A program made the position numbers and the translations under genes. From Stenotrophomonas maltophilia (GTDB lineage: Bacteria > Pseudomonadota > Gammaproteobacteria > Xanthomonadales > Xanthomonadaceae): a stretch of 64,000 nucleotides of DNA. Under the pieces are notes generated by a model. That model was not told the origin of the DNA, ran no database searches, and saw only the letters and a program-made list of their open reading frames with translations. This document shows positions 1 through 9,554 of this stretch, in pieces (within the stretch, counting starts at the first letter, position 1; every line of letters begins with the position of its first letter). The DNA lies in assembly GCF_004684085.1 (NCBI RefSeq), contig NZ_SRHZ01000033.1, positions 1 to 64,000 of the forward strand. The letters are read 5' to 3'.

Positions 1-40
1 ATCCCTTTCCCGGCGGGAAAGGGATCCGACCCCGTGGTGC
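1..40. repeat. Palindromic repeat/terminator downstream of eda, cut by the window edge
   Basis: Positions 1-11 and 15-25 are perfect inverted repeats (ATCCCTTTCCC against GGGAAAGGGAT, three-base loop). They are followed by CCGACCCC, the right half of an outer arm whose left half lies outside the window. A related element with GGGGTCAGA...TCTGACCCC arms occurs at 27840-27878. It sits just beyond the eda stop codon, so it could end the zwf-glk-pgl-edd-eda transcript. The hairpin is seen directly; the terminator role is inferred. Confidence 0.6.
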
Positions 41-41
41 T

Positions 42-701
42 TCAGTGGCCGCGCACGCGCTTGATGATCTTCGCGGCGTCGGCGGCGCTGGCGCGCACCT
101 TGTCCCATTCGCCCTCGGCGATCCAGTTGCCCGGCACCATCCACGAGCCACCGATGCAGACGACGTTCTTCTGCTCCAGGTACTCGGCGGCGGTGTTTTC
201 GGTGATGCCACCGGTCGGGCACAGCTTCAGGTCAGCAACCGGCCCGGCCAAGCCCTTGATCATCGCCAGGCCACCCACAGCCGTGGCCGGGAACAGCTTG
301 CAGACACGGAAGCCGCGCGCGTACAGCGACAGCAGCTCGGTCGGCGTCGCCGCACCCGGCACCACCGGCAGCGGGGCCGCAGCCAGCGCATCGGCCAGTA
401 CCGGCGGCGTGCCCGGGGTCACCAGGAAGTCAGCGCCCGCATCGATCGACTGCTGCATCTGCTCCACGGTCAGTACCGTACCCGCGCCCACCACCACATC
501 CGGCAGCTCACGCTTGAGCATGGCCAGCGCTTCCATCGCCACCGGCGTGCGCAGCGTCAGCTCGATCGCCGGCAAGCCGCCTTCCAGCAGCGCGGCACTG
601 ACTGCACGTGCCTGGTCCAGCGTATGAATCGTCACCACCGGCAGGATGCCCGCCGCATGCAACAGCTCCGCCGCCTTCACCTGATGTTGTTCGATACCCA
701 T
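42..701 (-). CDS. eda: KDPG/KHG aldolase (2-dehydro-3-deoxyphosphogluconate aldolase)
   Basis: Class I aldolase that splits 2-keto-3-deoxy-6-phosphogluconate into pyruvate and glyceraldehyde-3-phosphate, the last step of the cytoplasmic Entner-Doudoroff pathway. The protein has 219 residues, usual for the family. The glutamate in IELTLRT, the Schiff-base lysine in VCKLFPA and the GGIT phosphate loop are visible. I chose ATG at 701; the frame stays open to a TTG at 740, but the extra 13 residues are lysine/arginine-rich and unlike the family N-terminus. It is the last gene of the zwf-glk-pgl-edd-eda set. It is separated from edd by 231 bp holding a large hairpin element, whereas the other genes overlap or nearly touch. 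Confidence 0.95.
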   Translation of the reverse strand: MGIEQHQVKAAELLHAAGILPVVTIHTLDQARAVSAALLEGGLPAIELTLRTPVAMEALAMLKRELPDVVVGAGTVLTVEQMQQSIDAGADFLVTPGTPPVLADALAAAPLPVVPGAATPTELLSLYARGFRVCKLFPATAVGGLAMIKGLAGPVADLKLCPTGGITENTAAEYLEQKNVVCIGGSWMVPGNWIAEGEWDKVRASAADAAKIIKRVRGH

Positions 702-778
702 AGCTCTGCTTCTGCCTTTGCTTTCGAATTTGATTTTCAATGATCACTTCGCGGCGCGAAGGCGCCGGGAAACCGTCC

Positions 779-886
779 TGAGGCGGCGGGTAGCCCCCAC
801 CAGGACCGTGAGCGGCATGGATGCCGCGACCGAGCCCCCATGGATGGGTTTACGGCGTGTCCTGGTGGGGGCTACCCGCCGCCTCA
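779..886. repeat. Large hairpin element, copy A (28-bp arms, 52-nt core)
   Basis: Positions 779-806 and 859-886 are perfect inverted complements (28 bp). They enclose a 52-nt core that holds a second hairpin, GCGGCAT-GG-ATGCCGC. The same core, with different arms, occurs at 21161-21264 (reverse orientation) and 21389-21490. The element lies between edd and eda inside one apparent operon, so a transcript would fold it into a long stem. It might change eda expression relative to edd, protect mRNA ends, or simply be a mobile repeat. The structure is seen directly; function is not known. Confidence 0.85.
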
Positions 887-932
887 ACCAGGACACTCAC
901 CGCCCACGCACACCCGCAACGCCCTTCAACCC

Positions 933-2849
933 TCAGGCGTCCTTCGCCTCATGCGGCGCTGCCGCCGCCGCGGCATCATGCCCCAGCTCATACTCTGCGT
1001 CGTACTCCCACGGCCCGCCATCGGCCGCCGCCGGCCCGCACGAAATCGAAATCGCGCCCTGATCCGCCGGACCCACTACACGCCGGTTGATCGCGAACAG
1101 GTTACGGCCCAGGTCATGGGCAGCCGGCGCCGTATTCGGCGCATGTGTACGCGCGGCCCATTCGGTCGCGTCCACCAGCACTTCCAGCGTGCCCGCTTCA
1201 CCATCGAGGCGGATGATGTCGCCTTCGCGCACTTTGCCCAGCGGGCCGCCACGCGCCGCTTCCGGCGTCACATGGATCGCCGCCGGAATCTTGCCCGAGG
1301 CGCCGGACAGGCGGCCATCAGTGACCAGCGCCACGCGCCGGCCCTGGTTCTGCAGCAGGCCCAGCAACGGCGCCAGTGAGTGCAGCTCCGGCATGCCGTT
1401 TGCGCGCGGGCCCTGGTAACGCACCACCGCCACGAAATGCTCGGGCAGCAGGCCACCGGCATGCAGCTTGTTCAGTACCTGCGGTGCATCGACCACCACT
1501 GCTGGTGCTTCAATGGTGCGGTACTGCGGCTTCACCGCCGACAGCTTGATCAGCGACTTGCCCAGGTTGCCGCGCAGCAGGCGCAGGCCGCCCTGGTGTT
1601 CGAACGGATTGTCGACGCCACGCACCACTTCGTCATCGGCGCTGCGTTCCAGGCCCGGCAGGTAGACCAGCTTGCCGTCGCGCAGCTGCGGCTCGCGTGC
1701 ATAGTCGGCCATGCCGCCACGCGCCACGCTGACCAGGTCGCCGTGCATCAGGCCGGCCTTGATCAGCTCGCCGAACACAAAGGCCGGGCCGCCAGCGGCC
1801 GCGAAGCGGTTCACGTCGGCTTCGCCGTTCGGATAGACGCGCGCCAGCAGCGGAATCAGCTGCGACAGCTCGTCGAAATCGTCCCAGGTCAGCACGATGC
1901 CGGCCGCACGCGCCACGGCGATCCAGTGGATGGTGTGATTGGTCGAACCGCCGGTGGCCATCAACGCAATGACTGCATTGATGATCGCGCGCTCATCGAT
2001 GATCCGGCCGAGCGGACGGAAGTCGTCGCCCAGTGCGGTGATGTCCAGCGCACGTTCGGTGGCTTCGCGGGTCAAGGCATCGCGCAGCGGCGTGTCCGGA
2101 TTGACGAACGAGGCACCGGGGAGCTGCACGCCCATTGCTTCCAGCAGCACCTGGTTGGAATTGGCGGTGCCGTAGAAGGTGCAGGTGCCGACGCCGTGGT
2201 AGGAGGCGGATTCGGCTTCCAGCAGTTCCTCGCGGGTGGCTTCTCCGGCAGCATAGCGCTCGCGCACTTCGGCCTTCTGCTTGTTCGGAATACCCGGCGT
2301 CATCGGGCCGGCCGGCACGAACACCGCTGGCAGGTGACCGAAGGCCAGTGCGCCGATCAGCAGGCCCGGCACGATCTTGTCGCAGACACCAAGGTGGATG
2401 GTGGTGTCGAACATGTCGTGGCTGAGGCCGATGGCCGTGGCCTGGGCGATCACATCGCGCGAGAACAGCGACAGTTCCATGCCGCCACGGCCCTGGGTCA
2501 CGCCGTCGCACATCGCCGGCACCGCGCCGGCCACCTGGGCGGTGGCGCCGAGTTCGCGGGCGACCTCACGGATCTGCTCCGGGTAGGTTTCGAACGGCTG
2601 GTGTGCCGACAGCATGTCGTTGTAGGCGGTGATGATGCCCAGGTTCGGGGTCACGCCGCCGCGCAGGCGGCTCTTGTCGGTACCGCCACAGGCGGCGAAA
2701 CCGTGGGCGAGGTTGCCGCAGCTCAGGCGGCTGCGGAATGGGCCATCGCGCAGTGCGGCGTCGATCGCGGCCAGATAGGCGGCGCGCGAGGCGGCGCTGC
2801 GGCGGATGACACGTTCGGTGATGGCTTGCAGTTGCGGATGGAGGCTCAT
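933..2849 (-). CDS. edd: 6-phosphogluconate dehydratase
   Basis: Dehydrates 6-phosphogluconate to KDPG, the first committed Entner-Doudoroff step. At 638 aa it fits the long Edd branch of the IlvD/Edd family rather than IlvD itself. The family's conserved regions are readable: [15 protein letters not shown] near residues 72-86, [14 protein letters not shown] near 113-126, [11 protein letters not shown] near 153-163 and [11 protein letters not shown] near 301-311. Conserved cysteines suit an oxygen-sensitive Fe-S cluster. It starts at ATG 2849, 58 bp after the pgl stop, and is followed by a hairpin element before eda. The neighbours zwf, pgl and eda fix its identity. Confidence 0.97.
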   Translation of the reverse strand: MSLHPQLQAITERVIRRSAASRAAYLAAIDAALRDGPFRSRLSCGNLAHGFAACGGTDKSRLRGGVTPNLGIITAYNDMLSAHQPFETYPEQIREVARELGATAQVAGAVPAMCDGVTQGRGGMELSLFSRDVIAQATAIGLSHDMFDTTIHLGVCDKIVPGLLIGALAFGHLPAVFVPAGPMTPGIPNKQKAEVRERYAAGEATREELLEAESASYHGVGTCTFYGTANSNQVLLEAMGVQLPGASFVNPDTPLRDALTREATERALDITALGDDFRPLGRIIDERAIINAVIALMATGGSTNHTIHWIAVARAAGIVLTWDDFDELSQLIPLLARVYPNGEADVNRFAAAGGPAFVFGELIKAGLMHGDLVSVARGGMADYAREPQLRDGKLVYLPGLERSADDEVVRGVDNPFEHQGGLRLLRGNLGKSLIKLSAVKPQYRTIEAPAVVVDAPQVLNKLHAGGLLPEHFVAVVRYQGPRANGMPELHSLAPLLGLLQNQGRRVALVTDGRLSGASGKIPAAIHVTPEAARGGPLGKVREGDIIRLDGEAGTLEVLVDATEWAARTHAPNTAPAAHDLGRNLFAINRRVVGPADQGAISISCGPAAADGGPWEYDAEYELGHDAAAAAAPHEAKDA

Positions 2850-2907
2850 TGGCTACCGGCGTTCGTGGTGGCGAGAGGCTGGCGGCGGCACGGCACCGCC
2901 GCCGACA

Positions 2908-3630
2908 TCAATCAGCCCAGTGGACGCGCAGGCGCGCGCCTTCCAGGTTGATTGCATTGAGAATCGGATACTGCTGGGCGTCGTTGCTGTCCAGCGCCTG
3001 GCGCAGCACCTGCAGCTTCTGCTTGCCGCGCAGCAGCAGCAGGCGCTGGCGGCACTGGCGCAGGCCATGCGGGGTGAGCGTGATGCGCAACGGCCACTGA
3101 TTGGCGCCGGGGCAGCCGGTGGCATCCAGCGCTGCGTAGGGCAGGGTGCTTTCCAGCGCACGGACCAGGTCCTTCGAGCCCGGGAACAGCGAGGCGGTAT
3201 GGCCGTCGTTACCCATGCCCAGCGCCACCAGGCTCGGTGGCTGGCTGTGCTGCGCCTGCAGGTTGGCGGTGTACACGCATTCCGGCAGCGGCTTGCCAAC
3301 CCGCACCAGCGGATCGAAGTGGGCACCTTCGGCGCGCTTCAGCAGGTTCTCGCGCACCAGCCAGGCGTTGCTGTCGCGATCCTGCGGTGACAGCCAGCGC
3401 TCGTCGGCCAGGCTTACTTCCACCCGATCCCAGTGCACGTCCAGTTCGGCCAGCGCCTGATACACCGGTGCCGGCGTGGTGCCACCGGACAGCAGGATGC
3501 GCGCACGGCCGACTTCGTTGATGTCGCGGTTGAGGGTCTGCGCCATCTCGTTGGCCACCGCCTCGATCCAGCCATCGGCATCGCCGTGGTTGATGAACTC
3601 GATGCGGTCGTCGTGGAAGGTGGGGCTCAT
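2908..3630 (-). CDS. pgl: 6-phosphogluconolactonase
   Basis: Hydrolyses 6-phosphogluconolactone made by Zwf to 6-phosphogluconate, the substrate of Edd. The 240-aa product is of the bacterial DevB/Pgl type related to glucosamine-6-phosphate isomerase. Typical motifs are ILLSGGTTPAPVYQAL near residue 46, DERWLSPQDRDSN near 76 and LGMGNDGHTASLFPGS near 136. Its ATG overlaps the glk stop (ATGA at 3627-3630), a sign of translational coupling. Confidence 0.96.
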   Translation of the reverse strand: MSPTFHDDRIEFINHGDADGWIEAVANEMAQTLNRDINEVGRARILLSGGTTPAPVYQALAELDVHWDRVEVSLADERWLSPQDRDSNAWLVRENLLKRAEGAHFDPLVRVGKPLPECVYTANLQAQHSQPPSLVALGMGNDGHTASLFPGSKDLVRALESTLPYAALDATGCPGANQWPLRITLTPHGLRQCRQRLLLLRGKQKLQVLRQALDSNDAQQYPILNAINLEGARLRVHWAD

Positions 3631-4634
3631 GCGGCAACTCCAGGTGCGTCACGTTCGGCGTCGGCGGCATAGGCGGCAGCGCCCAGCAGTCCGGCGTGGG
3701 GATGCATCACGGCGAGCGAAGGAACCCGCGCCATGATCGAGGAGAACCGGCCCTTGTGTTCGAAGCGCTGGCGGAAACCGGAGTGCTGCAGCGAATCGAG
3801 CATTTTCGGGGTCAGCCCGCCGGTCAGGAATACGCCGTCCCAGGCACCCTGGGTCAGCACCAGGTCACCGGCGATGGCGCCGAACACGGCGCAGAACACA
3901 TCAACGGTGCGCATCGCCTGCGGATCACCGTGCAGGGCGCGGGCGGTCACGTCCACCGGCTGCAGCTGGCCGGGATCGATACCGGCCATCTCGCATACCG
4001 CGCGATGGATGTTGACCAGGCCGGGGCCGCAGATCAGGCGTTCGTTGGAGACACGGCCGAACTGCTCGGACAGGATCTCCAGGATGCGGATCTCCTCCGG
4101 GGTTCCCGGCGGGAAACTGACATGGCCGCCTTCGGTTTCCAGCGGATAGCAACGGCCGTGGCGCAGGATAAGGCCACCCACGCCGAGCCCAGTGCCGGGA
4201 CCGATCACCGCGTAGTTGCGCGGCTGTCCCGGCTTGCCCGGAACCCAGGCGGCACCGCCGACCTGGATCACGTCTTCGGGTTGCAGCAGTGAAATCGCCA
4301 TCGCCTGTGCGGCGAAGTCGTTGATCAGGTGCAGTTCGTCGAAACCGAGCATGGCCGCAGTACGGCTGCGCGAGATCACCCACGGATGGTTGGTGATGCG
4401 TGCTTCGTCACCATCAACACGCCCGGCGACTGCGAACACGCCGCGGCTGGCGGTGGCACCGATCTGTTCCAGATGGTGGCGCGCGGCATCACCCAGCGAC
4501 GGGAACTCCGCCACCGCGTACTCACGGATGCTGTCCTTCTGCAGCGGCGCATCCAGGGCGGTATCGGCCAGGGCAAAGCGGGCATTGGTGCCACCGATAT
4601 CGGCGACCAGCACCGGCTGCGGACTGGCACTCAT
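3627..4634 (-). CDS. glk: Glucokinase
   Basis: Phosphorylates cytoplasmic glucose with ATP, feeding Zwf. The protein is 335 aa when started at ATG 4634, giving an N-terminus MSASPQPVLVADIGGTNARF with the phosphate-binding DIGGTNAR motif at residues 11-18. The frame is open further upstream, but those residues overlap zwf and do not resemble the family. A second signature, VIGPGTGLGVGGL, lies in the middle, and GGLTPKML is the adenosine-binding region near the C-terminus. It resembles the E. coli Glk family rather than ROK kinases. Start and stop both overlap neighbours by four bases, so zwf-glk-pgl are probably co-translated. Confidence 0.95.
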   Translation of the reverse strand: MSASPQPVLVADIGGTNARFALADTALDAPLQKDSIREYAVAEFPSLGDAARHHLEQIGATASRGVFAVAGRVDGDEARITNHPWVISRSRTAAMLGFDELHLINDFAAQAMAISLLQPEDVIQVGGAAWVPGKPGQPRNYAVIGPGTGLGVGGLILRHGRCYPLETEGGHVSFPPGTPEEIRILEILSEQFGRVSNERLICGPGLVNIHRAVCEMAGIDPGQLQPVDVTARALHGDPQAMRTVDVFCAVFGAIAGDLVLTQGAWDGVFLTGGLTPKMLDSLQHSGFRQRFEHKGRFSSIMARVPSLAVMHPHAGLLGAAAYAADAERDAPGVAA

Positions 4635-6067
4635 GCCGAGGCCTCGCCGTCCGGTGCATCCACGCCCTGCGGCAGGAATCCGGTCGCGTTGTCCGGGCCC
4701 CACTGGCCCGCGGGGTAGGGTTCCAACGGCAGCTTGGCGTCCTTCCAGGCATCGGCGACGCTGTCGATCCACGCCCAGGCAGCACGCACTTCGTCGTCGC
4801 GCACGAACAGCGTGTGGTTGCCGTTGAAGGCATCCAGGAACAGGCGTTCGTAGGCGATGCGACGGTGCAGGCCGGTCGGCACCGACAGCTCCAGTTCCAG
4901 CGGATGCAGTTCCAGTGCGCCCCATTCCGGGCCGGCCAGGCTGCTCATCAGGCCCAGCTCGATGTTCTCCTGCGGCTGCAGCTGGAACACCAGGCGGTTC
5001 GGTGCGGCCTGCGCGCGCTGCGGGCGCTCGAACAGCCAGTGGGTAACCGGCTTCAGCGTGACCACCACGCGGGTGGTGCGCTCGGGCAGGCGCTTGCCGG
5101 TGACCAGGTGGAACGGCACGCCGCTCCAGCGCCAGTTGTCGATGTGCGCGGTGACACCGGCGAAGGTCTCCACGTCGCTGCCTTCCGGCGGCTGGTAGGC
5201 CTGTGCCGGCTGGCCGTTGATGGTGCCGGCGGTGTAGCGGCCGCGGATGCTGTCACGCGCGGCGTGCTTGGCATCGAGCGGGCGCAGCGCGCGGAGTACC
5301 TTGACCTTCTCGTCGCGGATGCGATCGGCTTCCAGCGACGCCGGCGGCTCCATCGCCACCATGCACAGCAGCTGCAGGATGTGGCTCTGCACCATGTCGC
5401 GCAGCGCGCCGGAACGGGCGTAGTAGGCGTCGCGGCCGTCCACGCCTTCGCTCTCGGCCACCAGGATGTGCACCGATTCGATGTAGTTGCGGTTCCACAC
5501 CGCTTCCAGCAGCGTGTTGCCGAAGCGCAGTGCGATCAGGTTCTGCACCGCCGCCTTGCCCAGGTAATGGTCGAGACGGAACACGCGGTCCTCGTCGATC
5601 CACTGGCCGATGGTGCTGATGATTTCCTCGGCGCTCTCGCTGTCGCTGCCGATCGGCTTCTCCAGCATCAGGCGTGCCGGCGCGGCGAGGGCACCGCCCT
5701 TGGCCAGGCCTTCGCAGGTGGAGATATACAGGCCCGGCGGGATGGCCAGGTAGCTGACGCACTTGCGGTCCACCAGGTCGGAGACTGCGGCGGCGACCGA
5801 GTCGACGTCGCGCAGGTCGACCGAGCGGTAGTCGATGCGGCGCAGCAGGGCGCCGATGTCGTCCTGCGTGGCCATCGGCATGGCCTGCTGCAGGCGTGGC
5901 CGCAGGATGTCATGGAAGGCTTCGGTGTCATGCCCGGACAGGGCCAGCGCGCGGATGCGGAAGTCCTCCGGCAGCAGGCCGTCGCCAAGCAGGCGAAGCA
6001 GCGAAGGGAACAGGTAGCGCTGGGCCAGATCACCTGTGGCACCGAACAGGAAGAGGGTGTCGTGCAT
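4631..6067 (-). CDS. zwf: Glucose-6-phosphate 1-dehydrogenase
   Basis: Oxidises glucose-6-phosphate to 6-phosphogluconolactone with NAD(P)+, the entry to the Entner-Doudoroff and oxidative pentose phosphate routes. The 478-aa protein begins MHDTLFLFGATGDLAQRYLFP, holding the GxTGDL coenzyme-binding motif. The active-site region RLDHYLGK is near residue 185 and the EKP motif lies before it. The open frame continues to 6253, but the added residues are not family-like. It is the first gene of the ED operon. The upstream region holds two strong dyads (6241-6258 and 6275-6288), suggesting sugar-responsive repression of zwf and the divergent transporter ATPase. Confidence 0.96.
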   Translation of the reverse strand: MHDTLFLFGATGDLAQRYLFPSLLRLLGDGLLPEDFRIRALALSGHDTEAFHDILRPRLQQAMPMATQDDIGALLRRIDYRSVDLRDVDSVAAAVSDLVDRKCVSYLAIPPGLYISTCEGLAKGGALAAPARLMLEKPIGSDSESAEEIISTIGQWIDEDRVFRLDHYLGKAAVQNLIALRFGNTLLEAVWNRNYIESVHILVAESEGVDGRDAYYARSGALRDMVQSHILQLLCMVAMEPPASLEADRIRDEKVKVLRALRPLDAKHAARDSIRGRYTAGTINGQPAQAYQPPEGSDVETFAGVTAHIDNWRWSGVPFHLVTGKRLPERTTRVVVTLKPVTHWLFERPQRAQAAPNRLVFQLQPQENIELGLMSSLAGPEWGALELHPLELELSVPTGLHRRIAYERLFLDAFNGNHTLFVRDDEVRAAWAWIDSVADAWKDAKLPLEPYPAGQWGPDNATGFLPQGVDAPDGEASA

Positions 6068-6240
6068 CGCTCGAGTTTCAGATCCGGGTGACATCGTTGT
6101 CAATCGCTTCATGGCTGGGTTCGGGGGACATCCGCGCAACTGCCTGTCCAAGGTTCGTCTGCAGCGTTCTCCGGGCATCCGGAAGACCGTTCCATTCGAA
6201 ACCACTACCTCGGCGGAACCTTCGTTCAATCGCCGACGCA

Positions 6241-6258
6241 GATCGGTGCGCACCGATC
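6241..6258. promoter_or_regulatory. Perfect 18-bp palindrome in the zwf/ugpC divergent region
   Basis: GATCGGTGCGCACCGATC is completely self-complementary, with no loop, so it is better suited to binding a dimeric protein than to forming an RNA terminator. It lies 174 bp upstream of zwf and 162 bp upstream of the divergent ATPase gene. Operator function is inferred from symmetry and position; the regulator is unknown. Confidence 0.45.
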
Positions 6259-6274
6259 ATCGGATAGTGCCACG

Positions 6275-6288
6275 TGAAAACGTTTACA
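6275..6288. promoter_or_regulatory. LacI/GalR-type operator candidate
   Basis: TGAAAACGTTTACA is a near-perfect 14-bp dyad around a central CG, the form typical of LacI-family sugar regulators (consensus-like TGTAAACGTTTACA). It sits between the divergent genes zwf and ugpC. A very similar site, TGAAAACGATTTCA, occurs at 47910-47923. No LacI-family gene is present in this window, so the regulator must be encoded elsewhere. Confidence 0.55.
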
Positions 6289-6419
6289 TGGCAGAATGGG
6301 CAACTGTATTCGATTGCAGTGCTCGCCGTCATGCGGCAAGCGCGCAATCATCACTGCCATCGGGAGGGCCGAGGCAGTCCCAAAAGACAGCCCGGCTTCG
6401 GGCGGACCGGATAGGTGAT

Positions 6420-7502
<1,083 letters not shown>

Positions 7503-7535
7503 GGGGCCGGCACCCCCATTCCTTCGCCGAAGGCG

Positions 7536-7592
7536 TGCGGACCAACGGTCCGCACCTACCGGGTTCAGTAGATCCACGCCATGCGTGGATGA
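7536..7592. repeat. Pair of inverted SMAG-type GTAG palindromes
   Basis: 7536-7560 is a GTAG-headed palindrome in reverse orientation (GTGCGGACC...GGTCCGCAC then CTAC). 7569-7592 is a direct one (GTAGATCCACGCC...GCGTGGATG). They lie between the convergent ends of ugpC and ygfZ and could form a long stem acting as a bidirectional terminator. SMAG repeats are known abundant short palindromes of S. maltophilia. Confidence 0.8.
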
Positions 7593-7605
7593 AGGCCCTT
7601 CAAAT

Positions 7606-8481
7606 TCAGCGCGCCAAGCCGTCCAGCAACGGCATGCGCTGCGCCACTGCATCGCCCACCTGCAGATCCGCATCACTGGCCTCCAGCGGCAGCACCGCCA
7701 ATGCCAGATCGCCGGCCACGCTGGCAATCGTGCCCAGCGCCGCGCCTTCCTGCTGCACGCCATCGCCGGCCTGCGACGGTGCCGCGGTATGCAGCAGCTG
7801 CACCGCGCGCTTGGCCTTGCCGAGGAAGTGGGTGCGGGCGACGATTTCCTGGCCCGGGTAGCAGCCTTTCTTCACGCTGTAGCCATTCAGGCGGTCCAGG
7901 CCCAGCTGCTGCGGGGTCCATACTTCGCGCTGGCTTTCTTCCAGCCGCGGCAGGCCGTAGCGCACGTCGGCCTGGCGCCAGGCCAAAGCGAAAGCGGCCT
8001 CATCGGCTTCGCTGCCGGCGGCGAAGGCATCGGCGGCGCCAATGCGCAGGGTGCGCGGCAGGGCATCGCTGCCCAGGTCCAGCTCCCAGCCGTCACCTGC
8101 GGTCTGCGCAATCGCAGCGCCGCTGGCGGCCTCGGGGGAAGTGAAGGCACCGGCCACGGCCAGGTCGCTGCGTACTGCCACCTTCAGCTTGCGACGGAAC
8201 ACAAAACGCTGCAGTTGCGACGCAATCGCATCGGCATCACCGTCGGCCAGCACCAGCAGCACATGGTCTTCGGCCAGCCGAAGCAGCTGGAACACCGCCA
8301 GGGTGCGGCCTTTGGCGCTCAGCCACGCACTCCACTGCCAGTGCTGCAAGGGCAGGGCGGTGACGTCGCTGCTGAACTGGGCATGGGCGAAAACGGCTGC
8401 ATCCACGCCCTGCAGGCTCAGCAACTGGTGGCCGGGCAGGCGCGGATATCCGACGAAAGCAGGGGACAGGTTGTCAGGCAC
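7606..8481 (-). CDS. ygfZ: YgfZ/GcvT-like folate-binding protein, Fe-S cluster maturation
   Basis: Belongs to the YgfZ (IBA57-like) family, tetrahydrofolate-binding proteins that help build or repair certain Fe-S enzymes. The hallmark K-G-C-Y-x-G-Q-E is present as KKGCYPGQEIVAR in the C-terminal half, with GK..R following. I prefer the GTG at 8481 (291 aa, beginning [M]PDNLSPAFVGYPRL). The frame extends to an ATG at 8532, but that start would overlap the divergent sdhAF4 start at 8521. The adjacent succinate dehydrogenase operon encodes an Fe-S enzyme, which fits the maturation role. Confidence 0.85.
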   Translation of the reverse strand: MPDNLSPAFVGYPRLPGHQLLSLQGVDAAVFAHAQFSSDVTALPLQHWQWSAWLSAKGRTLAVFQLLRLAEDHVLLVLADGDADAIASQLQRFVFRRKLKVAVRSDLAVAGAFTSPEAASGAAIAQTAGDGWELDLGSDALPRTLRIGAADAFAAGSEADEAAFALAWRQADVRYGLPRLEESQREVWTPQQLGLDRLNGYSVKKGCYPGQEIVARTHFLGKAKRAVQLLHTAAPSQAGDGVQQEGAALGTIASVAGDLALAVLPLEASDADLQVGDAVAQRMPLLDGLAR

Positions 8482-8520
8482 GTGAACGAGGTCTAAAATT
8501 TGTGCGTTGCGAGACCAACA

Positions 8521-8691
8521 ATGATAGGCCAAACAACCCCCACTCCCGACGACGAATCTGAAGCCCCGCTGGTCCCCGCGGCACCCGTGCCCGTGGAACA
8601 GGAAAAAGCAGAGGAATTCGGCGGCCGCGGCGGACTTGATCCGGTGCGGTATGGCGATTGGGAGAAAAACGGACGCTGCATCGATTTCTGA
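8521..8691 (+). CDS. Succinate dehydrogenase assembly factor 4 homologue (DUF1674)
   Basis: A 56-aa protein with an acidic, proline-rich, probably disordered N-terminus. Its C-terminal block reads GGRGGLDPVRYGDWEKNGRC followed by IDF, the diagnostic DUF1674/SDHAF4 signature. SDHAF4 homologues bind flavinylated SdhA and guard it before it joins SdhB. It is the first gene in front of sdhC-D-A-B, consistent with that role. ATG 8521 is chosen because the upstream GTG at 8500 would run deep into ygfZ. Small size makes it easy to miss. Confidence 0.88.
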   Translation: MIGQTTPTPDDESEAPLVPAAPVPVEQEKAEEFGGRGGLDPVRYGDWEKNGRCIDF

Positions 8692-8747
8692 TCAGCATTG
8701 AGCCAACGCGGCCGTGTGCCGCCCAGCCGAGACAACGAGCCCAGCGA

Positions 8748-9140
8748 ATGGCGACCAGACAACGCCCACTTTCCCCGCACCTTCAGGTGTATCGCTGGCA
8801 GATTCAGATGGCCACCTCGATCCTGCATCGAGCCACTGGCGTCTTTCTGTCTGTTGGTGCCCTCATCATCGCCGCCGGCCTGCTGGCCCTGATGATGGGG
8901 CCCGATTCCTGGAACTGCTTCACCGGCCATGCCGGGGCCTGGTATGGCCGCGTGTTCCTGTTCGCGTGGACATGGTCGTTCGCCTATCACCTGTGCAATG
9001 GCATCCGCCATGTGGTGCAGGACTTCGCCATCGGCTTCAGCATTCCCGCCTTCATCCGCAGCAGCTGGCTGTCGGTCATCGGCAGCCTGGTGATCACCCT
9101 GCTGGTGTGGGCCTATGTGATGTTCGGAGGTGCCGCGTGA
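8748..9140 (+). CDS. sdhC: Succinate dehydrogenase cytochrome b556 subunit
   Basis: Membrane anchor of complex II, binding haem b and ubiquinone with SdhD. The 130-aa protein starts at ATG 8748 (MATRQRPLSPHLQVYRW), as family members do. Three hydrophobic helices are visible. The quinone-site motif SILHRATG is near residue 25 and a haem-ligand histidine lies in YHLCNGIRHVVQD near residue 80. Its TGA overlaps the sdhD GTG. Confidence 0.95.
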   Translation: MATRQRPLSPHLQVYRWQIQMATSILHRATGVFLSVGALIIAAGLLALMMGPDSWNCFTGHAGAWYGRVFLFAWTWSFAYHLCNGIRHVVQDFAIGFSIPAFIRSSWLSVIGSLVITLLVWAYVMFGGAA

Positions 9141-9523
9141 GCAAGTTCCGTACTCCGTTGAAGGGTGTGCGCGGCCTGGGTTCGGCCAAGACCGGTACCG
9201 AGCACTTCGTGCACCAGCGCCTGACCGCCGCCGCCCTGGTGGCGCTGGGCATCTGGTTCCTGGTCTTCGTGCTGGGCCTGCTGGGCTCGGACTACGCGAC
9301 CGCCGCCGCCGCCGTGGCCAAGCCGTGGAACGCAGTGCCGCTGATCGGCCTGCTGATCGCCATGTTCTGGCACGCGCAGCTCGGCATGCAGGTCGTGCTG
9401 GAAGATTACATCCACGAATCGCTGCTGGCCCTGGTGCTGCAGACCGCGGTGAAGTTCGTCGCCGTGCTCGGCATGATCGTCAGTGTGTTTGCGGTGGGCC
9501 GCATCGCCCTCGGCGTTGCCTGA
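9137..9523 (+). CDS. sdhD: Succinate dehydrogenase hydrophobic membrane anchor subunit
   Basis: Second membrane anchor of complex II. The 128-aa protein begins at GTG 9137, overlapping the sdhC stop by four bases, with GGAGG eight bases ahead. Three transmembrane helices are visible. The haem-ligand histidine and the Asp-Tyr quinone-site pair are in FWHAQLGMQVVLEDYIH near residue 80. The order C-D-A-B and the 31-bp gap to sdhA show a single operon. Confidence 0.94.
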   Translation: MSKFRTPLKGVRGLGSAKTGTEHFVHQRLTAAALVALGIWFLVFVLGLLGSDYATAAAAVAKPWNAVPLIGLLIAMFWHAQLGMQVVLEDYIHESLLALVLQTAVKFVAVLGMIVSVFAVGRIALGVA

Positions 9524-9554
9524 GCCCAGGCACCAACACAGGAATCCAGATTAG

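Noticed and set aside
4635..4925. Longer glk start at 4925
   Set aside because: The added residues lie inside zwf in another frame and do not resemble glucokinases; ATG 4634 fits the family start.
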